From Sulfurimonas sp. (lineage in GTDB: Bacteria > Campylobacterota > Campylobacteria > Campylobacterales > Sulfurimonadaceae), in assembly GCA_021157485.1 (NCBI GenBank), contig JAGGWO010000015.1, positions 1 to 13,440 of the forward strand: a stretch of 13,440 nt of DNA. Direction: 5' to 3'. Positions 7,443 through 13,440 of this stretch are shown here, piece by piece. The notes beneath the pieces were generated by a model. The model was not told the DNA's origin, made no database searches, and saw only the letters and a list, made by a program, of their open reading frames with translations. The position numbers were made by a program, and so were the translations under genes. The stretch's first letter is position 1, and each line of letters starts with the position of its first letter.

Positions 7443-7472
7443 TCACTAAGTGGGCTTTTGCTCACTTAGTGA
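7443..7472. terminator. Strong hairpin at the 3' end of the molybdoenzyme operon
   Basis: TCACTAAGTGGGC-TTTT-GCTCACTTAGTGA pairs over 13 bp with a single G-U and a 4-nt loop. It is the strongest stem in the window. It lies 14 bp beyond the stop of the minus-strand catalytic subunit gene and 100 bp beyond the plus-strand thioredoxin gene, so it could end transcription in both directions. On the minus strand it is followed by TTGCTTGG, not a U-tract. Confidence 0.55.
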
Positions 7473-7486
7473 AGAGATTAAAAGAC

Positions 7487-10400
7487 TTAATCTTTAATAT
7501 CAACTTCGTAAGCTTTACCTGATAAAGGAACCCATGGACGTTTAATATGTCTTGGACGACGTAACTTATCACTAGAGTTAAGAGGACGAGTTAAATCATC
7601 TCTCCAACCTTGGTAAATTTTAAAGTTATTTTCATAGTTAACATAAATATCACCTATTTTATCACCAGCTTGAGCAGGCTCTAAAATAACTTTTTGGTGC
7701 CAACAATGCATACCAGAAATTGGATCTGGGTGTGCAGCAGCAACAGCATTTTGCCATGAACCACTTAGACCATCCCACCAGATATTTCCAGAGTCACGGT
7801 TATACTCAGCAAATCTGTCAGTATGGAAAGGTGTAATACCTTTAACATATTTAAGTTTACCTTCTTTGCCATCCATCTGAATTTCAGCAGTTGGAACACC
7901 GAAACTATTGATTCCACTTGTTCCATCATAATCTTCAATTTTTATTTGACCAGCAGTTGTACCAACATTTTCTGGTGAATGAGCCATAAATTTAGGATCG
8001 TTCATATTACGGGTCACTGGTTGAGAATCAACTTTGCCATCTGTAACACCATTAGGTATAGTAATAGAGTTTACAAGTTTCCATCTACCACCATGGTGTG
8101 AACAAGCAAGAGTTCCTGGAAGAACACCCTCTGTTGGCACAGCCATAGCTACAAAATAACCTGATTCAAGACCTGTAACACTATCTGTAATTCTTACACG
8201 AATTGAATCACCACGTTTGAAACCTTGACGCTTAGCATCTGGAGTTGAAATCCAAATTGGGTCATGATTTTGTGAAATTTCCATAAGGTGCTTACTATTA
8301 GCAGAACGTGTATGGATATTGTACGGTAAACGGAATACAGTATTAAGCGCATACGAATCTTTTTCTGTCATGTAAGAGTGATCTACATGAGAAACGATTT
8401 GTGGCATTGCTTTTTTCTCTTCCGGTGTTCTTGGATAGAATGGGATAGCATACTCTGGCCACTTCCAATCATCTGCTAACCACTCACAGAAAAAGTCAAG
8501 TTTCTTATCAAGTGTTGCAAATCCTTCCATTACTTGACCATCAATCTCAATAGCAACTGGTTTTTTGTTATCTTTATACTTGTTATCACCGTGATGATCT
8601 TCAGCATAGATAACACCCGTTCTTTTATCCTTAGACAGATCACGTTTGTCATATTTATGACCATGAGAAATAAGGTTATTACCATCAAATTTAGCAAGTT
8701 TTTCTTGTGCAGAATAGATTTTATTTTCTTCCATCCAAGCACCATGGTCTCTCATATACTCATATACTGGGAATTCAGCATTTGCGTATCTTTTATCTGA
8801 AGTTGCAGTAGCCTTAAGGTTTGGTAAGTTATCACCAAACGCAGCATCATACCACTCAGCAATAGTTACTGGAGTACCTGGAGTCTTTTTAGATTCCCAC
8901 ATAGATTTAATAGTTTTAGTTTTAGCAGCGTCAAGGAAGATATCACCTTTAGGGTCAATGTAGTTAACACACATATCAAACCAGAACTCATTCTCTTCCC
9001 AAACTTCACCAAGACCAGCTTTAATGTGAGCTTCAAGAGTAGCACGAGCAGGGTTATTAGGTTTCCATCCAGATTTCTCTAAAGCGACTCTCATAACTGG
9101 TTGACGGAATGAAGTCCATCTTGCAGGCATAGTAGCTTCAGAGTGCTGATCGTGTCTCTCACCAGCTAAACCAACAGGAAGAATATAATCTACATACCAG
9201 TTAGTTTCAGACCATGTTGGAGACAAGTTGAACGTAAGTTCCATTTTAGACTCATCTTTAATAGTCTCAATCCATCTGAAACCATCTGGATTAATCCAAA
9301 CTGGATTATACATACGAGGAATCCAAACAGAAAGTTTTGTAGGAACATTTAATCCTTTAGCTTTCCATTTATCTTGCCACTCAGTATCTGCAAGTAAATG
9401 TGGAAGTAAGAATGACATCTCATAAGTTGACAGAGGCCATTCAGGCGGCCATGAAAGTTCATTCCAAGTATCAATCTTAGGAATATTTGATCCACGTTTA
9501 CCTTGACCTACAGTTGCAGAACCACCTTTACCAGCTACAGAAATAACATGGAAGTGGTGGAAGAAAGTTCCACCCTCAGGACCGATAGCACCACGAAGAG
9601 CGATTGGTAAGAAACCTGTACGACCACTCATCCAACCACCACGGTTACCAGCAGCAGATGCTCTCCAGAAGTATGAAGATATAGCTGTTCCAGCCCAGAT
9701 GAACATATCATATAGTTCTTCTAATTTATATGCAGGAACACGAGTCTCTTTTGATACGTGATCTAAAGTATATGGAGTATATAGCTCTTGAATCGTATCT
9801 AAGAATGCGTCAAAATCATTTTTAGTTGGAACTTTAGAGATATAACCCTTTTGTACCATATATTCTAAATAAGCTTTGTTATCTAAGAATACTTCCCAGT
9901 TCATCCACTTCTTAACGAAATCTCTATTAACTTTACCTTCATTTAGAATTCTCTGAGTTAAGTAAAGATAGATTAGAGCTTCAGTACCAGGCCATGCTGC
10001 AATCCATAAGTCAGCCATACCAGCAGAGTTAGACATACGAGGGTCCATAACTACAAGTTTAGCACCCTTAGCTCTTGCATCAGCAATAAATGAAGCTGAT
10101 TGTTGAAAGTAGTGACCAGCATCAGCAGCATGAGAAGAGTTAAGAAAGATTAATTTAGCATTAGCCCAATCCGGAGAACTTCTATCATCATTTGCCCATT
10201 GGATAGTCGGAGTACGACCACCTGCAGAACAGATATTTGTATGTGAATTGAAACAATCTGAACCGAGTGTATGCCATACTTTACCAGTAAATCCATTCTC
10301 ATTTGGACGACCAACGTGGAACATTACTGATTTTTTAGATAAATCATCACCAACTCTAAGCGTGTCTCCCATCTTCTTACCGATAGTAGTCATAGCTTCA

Positions 10401-10924
10401 TCCCAAGTAGTACGAACCCATTTACCTTCACCACGAGCAGAACCAGCAGCTCTTTTTAATGGAAATGCAATTCTATCTGGATCATACATTTGAGATTGTG
10501 TAGCGTAACCTTTTGCACAGTTACGGCCACGAGAACCCGGGTGCAATGGATTACCCATATACTTTTTAACTGTAAAAGTTTTTTTATCAATCCAAGCTGT
10601 TAAACCACAAGATGCCTCACAGTTTGAACATGCTGTTGGAACGATCATATAGTCATTAACTTCAATTCCATCAGGATTATCTTCGCTTCTAACACCTTTA
10701 CGGTCAATACCACCGCGTTTCCAGTCATTTCCATCTAACTCTTTAAAGTCAGCCCACTCTTCCATTGGAGGATAGAATGATAATGAATCTGGAGTATTTG
10801 TAAATTTACTTTGCTCTACTGATTCAGCCAGTGCATCTGTTGTAAATACACCCTTAGCAATAGCGGCACCTGCAACACTAAATGCAGCACCTTTTAAAAA
10901 TGTTCTTCGACTTTGTAAATACAT
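7487..10924 (-). CDS. Tat-exported molybdopterin oxidoreductase, Psr/Ttr-like catalytic subunit
   Basis: This 1145-residue catalytic subunit belongs to the DMSO reductase superfamily. It starts with a Tat signal (SRRTFLKG at 5-12, likely cut after ALA at 31-33), so it acts in the periplasm. Four cysteines (C99, C102, C106, C136; C-x2-C-x3-C-x29-C) would bind the FS0 [4Fe-4S] cluster. C232 in SHTNICSAGG is the likely molybdenum ligand. The MopB C-terminal pterin-binding region begins near HTRSANSKHLMEISQNHDP. Classical PsrA and PhsA are about 760 residues and TtrA about 1020, so this is unusually long, with inserts and a C-terminal extension. The B-C-A gene order resembles ttrBCA. Substrates could be polysulfide, sulfur, tetrathionate or thiosulfate; sequence alone does not decide. 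GGGAG lies 10 nt before the ATG, overlapping the stop of the membrane subunit gene. No chaperone gene is adjacent. Confidence 0.9.
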   Translation of the reverse strand: MYLQSRRTFLKGAAFSVAGAAIAKGVFTTDALAESVEQSKFTNTPDSLSFYPPMEEWADFKELDGNDWKRGGIDRKGVRSEDNPDGIEVNDYMIVPTACSNCEASCGLTAWIDKKTFTVKKYMGNPLHPGSRGRNCAKGYATQSQMYDPDRIAFPLKRAAGSARGEGKWVRTTWDEAMTTIGKKMGDTLRVGDDLSKKSVMFHVGRPNENGFTGKVWHTLGSDCFNSHTNICSAGGRTPTIQWANDDRSSPDWANAKLIFLNSSHAADAGHYFQQSASFIADARAKGAKLVVMDPRMSNSAGMADLWIAAWPGTEALIYLYLTQRILNEGKVNRDFVKKWMNWEVFLDNKAYLEYMVQKGYISKVPTKNDFDAFLDTIQELYTPYTLDHVSKETRVPAYKLEELYDMFIWAGTAISSYFWRASAAGNRGGWMSGRTGFLPIALRGAIGPEGGTFFHHFHVISVAGKGGSATVGQGKRGSNIPKIDTWNELSWPPEWPLSTYEMSFLLPHLLADTEWQDKWKAKGLNVPTKLSVWIPRMYNPVWINPDGFRWIETIKDESKMELTFNLSPTWSETNWYVDYILPVGLAGERHDQHSEATMPARWTSFRQPVMRVALEKSGWKPNNPARATLEAHIKAGLGEVWEENEFWFDMCVNYIDPKGDIFLDAAKTKTIKSMWESKKTPGTPVTIAEWYDAAFGDNLPNLKATATSDKRYANAEFPVYEYMRDHGAWMEENKIYSAQEKLAKFDGNNLISHGHKYDKRDLSKDKRTGVIYAEDHHGDNKYKDNKKPVAIEIDGQVMEGFATLDKKLDFFCEWLADDWKWPEYAIPFYPRTPEEKKAMPQIVSHVDHSYMTEKDSYALNTVFRLPYNIHTRSANSKHLMEISQNHDPIWISTPDAKRQGFKRGDSIRVRITDSVTGLESGYFVAMAVPTEGVLPGTLACSHHGGRWKLVNSITIPNGVTDGKVDSQPVTRNMNDPKFMAHSPENVGTTAGQIKIEDYDGTSGINSFGVPTAEIQMDGKEGKLKYVKGITPFHTDRFAEYNRDSGNIWWDGLSGSWQNAVAAAHPDPISGMHCWHQKVILEPAQAGDKIGDIYVNYENNFKIYQGWRDDLTRPLNSSDKLRRPRHIKRPWVPLSGKAYEVDIKD

Positions 10925-10937
10925 TTATATTTTCTCC

Positions 10938-11843
10938 CTAACTCATTGGTAATAATTGTGGAATCATTAGCCAAACATGTTTAACTAAAAATAATCCTAC
11001 TAGTGCTAAAATGGCAGCTAGTTTTAAAATCGATGCAGATTTGCTTGAACGACTAAGTACGATAAGTAATATTGGTAATAAATATGCTATCCATTGTCCT
11101 AACCAGAACATTACAGTATATGGTCCATCACCTTTAATATACTCTAAAACTGCTGCAACTTCTTCTGCTTTCATTGGTCCAAATACATACTCTGACATAT
11201 ATAGTATAAATGACATAAAAGCGCTTAAAGCTAATATGTTTGACATACTTCTATTTGCTTCCCAACTTAGTTTTCCACCAAATACAAGAATCATAAATGC
11301 TGAACCCGAAAGTAGAGCTGCAAAAATCATCTGTGCTGACTCAGTCGGCATTTGCCATAATTCACGTGCTGTACACTGAGACATAAGAGCTGCAGTATAA
11401 AGTGTAACAGGAACTGCAAGAGCAACTACCCACACTAATACTTTATCAAACGCAGCGTCATCTTTCTTGATAAAAGATAAAAATGCCAATAAGAAAAGTA
11501 AACCAACAAAGACAGTTGCCATCCAAGCACCAACAGTAATTGCTGAAGTTAGGTGAGGATAGAAAAATATATGCCACATTCTAAATGGTTGATGTAAGTC
11601 CGCAAGTGTAAATAGTAAGAATATATGTATGAATATAATAGATACTATAGTTGTAGGAAATCTTAATTTACCAGCTTGATCCGGATACTTCTTAAGAAGT
11701 AAGAAAAGCATAAAAATAACACCTGTTCCGATACTTTTTGCCCACATATTTACTGTAACTAACCAAGGCCAAACTGTGCCTGGTAATGCCACATCTAAAG
11801 TTACTATAGCATTTGTAGCTGCTAAAATTTCATGTGCTGCCAT
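10938..11843 (-). CDS. NrfD/PsrC-family membrane subunit of the molybdoenzyme
   Basis: This 301-residue integral membrane protein has eight predicted helices, at about 26-50, 60-84, 98-125, 135-157, 168-192, 199-221, 237-262 and 270-295. That topology matches NrfD/PsrC proteins, which bind menaquinone and pass electrons to or from the iron-sulfur subunit. It has no haem-ligand pattern that I can recognise. The reading frame begins on a TAATG overlap with the ferredoxin subunit's stop codon and has a very strong Shine-Dalgarno (AGGAGGA, 11852-11858, 8 nt ahead). The two proteins are therefore translated together. The catalytic gene follows 13 bp downstream. Its place between ferredoxin and catalytic genes fixes it as the membrane anchor of the complex. 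NrfD-type assignment is firm; whether electrons flow to or from quinone depends on the unknown substrate. Confidence 0.92.
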   Translation of the reverse strand: MAAHEILAATNAIVTLDVALPGTVWPWLVTVNMWAKSIGTGVIFMLFLLLKKYPDQAGKLRFPTTIVSIIFIHIFLLFTLADLHQPFRMWHIFFYPHLTSAITVGAWMATVFVGLLFLLAFLSFIKKDDAAFDKVLVWVVALAVPVTLYTAALMSQCTARELWQMPTESAQMIFAALLSGSAFMILVFGGKLSWEANRSMSNILALSAFMSFILYMSEYVFGPMKAEEVAAVLEYIKGDGPYTVMFWLGQWIAYLLPILLIVLSRSSKSASILKLAAILALVGLFLVKHVWLMIPQLLPMS

Positions 11844-12481
11844 TAGTGGTGTCCTCCTACTGGAAGTGTAGTTATTTTGTTAAATAACTGATGCCCATCA
11901 ACTCTTTGAGAAGCTAAAGGATTAAGGTTAACGTTACCACCACCAACATAGAAGTGATGAGGATTAGTTCCCTTCTCAGGTTTACGTACTTGAACTCCGC
12001 CTTGATTCTTCATGATATACTTAGAAATATTAGATTTTGGATCATCTAAGTCACCAAATATATTTGCTTGAACCGGACATGCAACAACACACGCTGGCAT
12101 CATAGATGAAGCGATACGGTGAGCACAGTAAGTACACTTATCAGCAGTTTGAGTTTGTGGGTCAATATAGATTGCACCATAAGGACAAGCCATAACACAA
12201 CCTGCACAACCGATACATCTCTCTTTGTCGATATTTACAATTCCATTATCTAAATAATGAAGTGCAGATACTGGACAAATTCTCTCACATGGAGCATTCT
12301 CACAGTGATTACAACGAAGAGGTGTAAATGTTCTCTTCGTTTCTGGGAAAGTTCCAACATCTACATACTTAACACGTAATCTCCATGTACTTAGTGGAAC
12401 TTCATTCTCCACTTTACATGCGATCTCACATCCTTTACATCCCATACACAGATGTAAATCAACTAGGAAACCTAATTGCAT
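11843..12481 (-). CDS. Four-cluster [4Fe-4S] ferredoxin subunit, PsrB-like
   Basis: This 212-residue electron-transfer subunit has 16 cysteines in four groups: C12/C15/C18/C22, C57/C60/C65/C69, C89/C92/C95/C99 and C116/C119/C131/C135. They pair across the sequence to hold four [4Fe-4S] clusters, as in PsrB, DmsB and TtrB. It would carry electrons between the NrfD-type quinone site and the molybdenum subunit. It has no Tat or Sec signal of its own. As is known for such subunits, it may be exported folded in complex with the Tat-tagged catalytic subunit. The C-terminal 50 residues are glycine-, asparagine- and histidine-rich. It is the first gene of the operon, with AGGAG ahead of the ATG (about 6 nt). 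TAATG couples it to the membrane subunit gene. Confidence 0.93.
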   Translation of the reverse strand: MQLGFLVDLHLCMGCKGCEIACKVENEVPLSTWRLRVKYVDVGTFPETKRTFTPLRCNHCENAPCERICPVSALHYLDNGIVNIDKERCIGCAGCVMACPYGAIYIDPQTQTADKCTYCAHRIASSMMPACVVACPVQANIFGDLDDPKSNISKYIMKNQGGVQVRKPEKGTNPHHFYVGGGNVNLNPLASQRVDGHQLFNKITTLPVGGHH

Positions 12482-12757
12482 ATATTCTCCTTTTAGCCTA
12501 TTTTTAATGGCAAATTTAAGATTTATAACTATCGCTAATATATTTTAAAACTAGCCCTTATACTTGTGTACAGGGTTGTTTCACTGTGTAAATATTAGCT
12601 AAGAAAACTTAAACTTGTTATAAATGTGTGACAATTTTTTGATAATATTTTTTGTATGGGTAGATTTGGAAAACTTATATTTAATTGGTTTTAATCTATG
12701 AAGAAAGGAATTAAATTGAAACAGTATACGTCAAATCAATGACGTATAAATTTATTA
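12482..12757. promoter_or_regulatory. Control region upstream of the molybdoenzyme operon
   Basis: This 276-bp AT-rich gap separates hisD from the operon and must hold the operon promoter on the minus strand. I see no convincing -35/-10 pair. TATAAG (minus, near 12558-12563) and TATAAA (minus, near 12523-12528) are weak -10 candidates. TGTGTA occurs at 12565-12570 and 12585-12590, with related TGTGTG at 12625-12630. The spacings of 20 and 40 bp keep them roughly on one face of the helix, as binding sites for a dimeric regulator might be. No FNR-type TTGAT-N4-ATCAA site was found. A hairpin after hisD lies at 12725-12748. Confidence 0.4.
12725..12748 (-). terminator. Hairpin after hisD, probable terminator
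   Basis: TATACGTCA-AATCAA-TGACGTATA forms a perfect 9-bp stem with a 6-nt loop, 9 bp beyond the hisD stop. On the minus strand it is followed by CTGTTTCAATTT, moderately T-rich. This makes it the most terminator-like hairpin in the window, although the stem has few G-C pairs. Confidence 0.55.
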
Positions 12758-13440
12758 TTATTTAGTTAATCTCACTCTGACAGACTGTTCGTGAGCAGTT
12801 AAGCCTTCAGTATTTGCAATAAGTGCACACTCCTCACCTATCTCATTAATTCCTTTTTTGCTAAATGCAATAATAGATGTTTTTTTCATAAAATTCTCAA
12901 CGCCTAAAGGTGAGTAAAACTTTGCTGTTCCACCAGTAGGAAGGGTATGATTTGGCCCGGCAACATAATCACCTATTGCTTCTGGAGTATTATGACCTAA
13001 AAAGATTGCTCCAGCATGTTTAATAAGTGGTAAAAGCTCAAACGGAGAGTTTGTAGCAACTTCTAAGTGTTCTGGTGCGATATCATTCATAAGCTCAATT
13101 GCCTCTTCCATAGTGTCAGTTACTATGATGGCTCCACGTTCCTCTATTGACTTTCTAGCAATCTCTTGACGAGGCAGTTTAACTAACCAATTTTTTATCT
13201 CAATTTTTACCTCATCAGCTAATTTTTGTGAAGGAGTAATTAAAATAGAACTTGCCATCTCATCATGCTCTGCTTGAGAGAGCAGATCAATCGCTAAGTG
13301 ATTTGCGTTTGCGCTATCATCTGCTAAAACACCTATCTCACTTGGTCCTGCAATCATATCAATGTTTACATCACCAAAAACCATCTTTTTAGCAGTTGCA
13401 ACAAAGATATTTCCGGGTCCTGTTATCACATCAACTTTAG
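12758..13440 (-). CDS. hisD: Histidinol dehydrogenase, 5'-truncated by the window edge
   Basis: HisD catalyses the last two steps of histidine synthesis, oxidising L-histidinol to L-histidine with two NAD+ in the cytoplasm. The frame is open to the window edge, and the residues visible before the apparent GTG (13427-13429) read KVDVITGPGN. The true start is therefore outside and about 227 codons are seen, roughly the C-terminal half of a 430-residue enzyme. The family's zinc-ligand segments are present: SQAEHDE (Q and H), IGDYVAGPNHTLPT (D) and LTAHEQSVRVR (H). The catalytic APEHLE segment (Glu-His pair) is also there. The end LTK is followed by TAA and then a hairpin. It is probably unrelated in function to the molybdoenzyme operon on the same strand. 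Confidence 0.97.
   Translation of the reverse strand, partial: KVDVITGPGNIFVATAKKMVFGDVNIDMIAGPSEIGVLADDSANANHLAIDLLSQAEHDEMASSILITPSQKLADEVKIEIKNWLVKLPRQEIARKSIEERGAIIVTDTMEEAIELMNDIAPEHLEVATNSPFELLPLIKHAGAIFLGHNTPEAIGDYVAGPNHTLPTGGTAKFYSPLGVENFMKKTSIIAFSKKGINEIGEECALIANTEGLTAHEQSVRVRLTK

Noticed and set aside
8530..8800. Overlapping open frames on both strands inside the molybdoenzyme gene
   Set aside because: They lie wholly within a well-supported 1145-codon gene and give low-complexity hydrophobic products with no ribosome site.
11011..11379. 122-codon plus-strand open frame inside the NrfD-type gene
   Set aside because: It is antisense to a clear eight-helix membrane protein gene in a two-gene translational overlap, so it is a shadow.
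12555..12575. CCCT...AGGG imperfect palindrome upstream of the operon
   Set aside because: Only 4 outer and 3 inner pairs form, with an asymmetric internal loop. It is too weak to call alone.
12656..12733. Short plus-strand peptides (12 codons from 12656, 14 codons from 12698) in the hisD-operon gap
   Set aside because: Neither start has a Shine-Dalgarno, both are very short, and the second runs into the hisD hairpin.
1..13440. tRNA, rRNA, CRISPR arrays, insertion sequences, integrase sites
   Set aside because: I saw no repeat-spacer array, transposase motif or tRNA-like cloverleaf while reading both strands. Gaps are all under 300 bp and filled by the features listed.

Overview
The window is AT-rich, and its gene content points to a member of the Campylobacterota, most likely Sulfurimonas or a close relative. 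This rests on the protein flavour, the low GC content, and the combination of a NosL-like copper lipoprotein with a periplasmic Psr-type molybdoenzyme operon. No rRNA, tRNA or species marker is present, so the genus is an inference. I see no mobile element, CRISPR array or clear foreign island. The region looks like ordinary chromosome with one accessory respiratory operon.

Layout. Bases 1-102 are the 3' end of lepA, followed by comF (114-689). comF converges on, and overlaps by 9 bp, a large membrane-anchored AsmA/TamB-like protein on the minus strand (681-2678), which is built from three diverged repeats of about 175 residues. A divergent promoter region (2679-2850) then leads into the heat-shock pair grpE (2851-3405) and dnaK (3485-5371). 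The grpE promoter is a perfect -35/-10 consensus with an inverted repeat in its spacer, and hrcA is not next to it. Next come a PlsC-type acyltransferase (5485-6171), a convergent NosL-like lipoprotein (6194-6754, minus) and, divergent from that, a ScsD/TlpA-like thioredoxin (6848-7342).

The second half is a minus-strand three-gene operon, transcribed from about 12.5 kb down to 7.5 kb. Its genes are a four-cluster ferredoxin subunit (11843-12481), an eight-helix NrfD-type quinone-binding subunit (10938-11843) and a very long Tat-exported molybdopterin catalytic subunit (7487-10924, 1145 aa). Together they would form a periplasm-facing quinone:sulfur-compound oxidoreductase of the Psr/Phs/Ttr type. 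The B-C-A gene order and the large catalytic subunit differ from classical PsrABC, so the substrate (polysulfide, tetrathionate, thiosulfate or other) cannot be settled from sequence. The 3' part of hisD (12758-13440, minus) closes the window.

Regulation. Several gene ends carry long perfect or near-perfect inverted repeats without an obvious U-tract (5397-5420, 6142-6180, 7443-7472). A fourth (12725-12748, after hisD) is followed by a moderately T-rich stretch. The 144-bp space after the molybdoenzyme gene is packed with hairpins, some of them mutually exclusive. I did not find a clearly new biological system. The best candidates for a second look are the long-form molybdoenzyme operon with its upstream direct repeats, the repeat-built AsmA-like protein, and the unexplained heat-shock control region.
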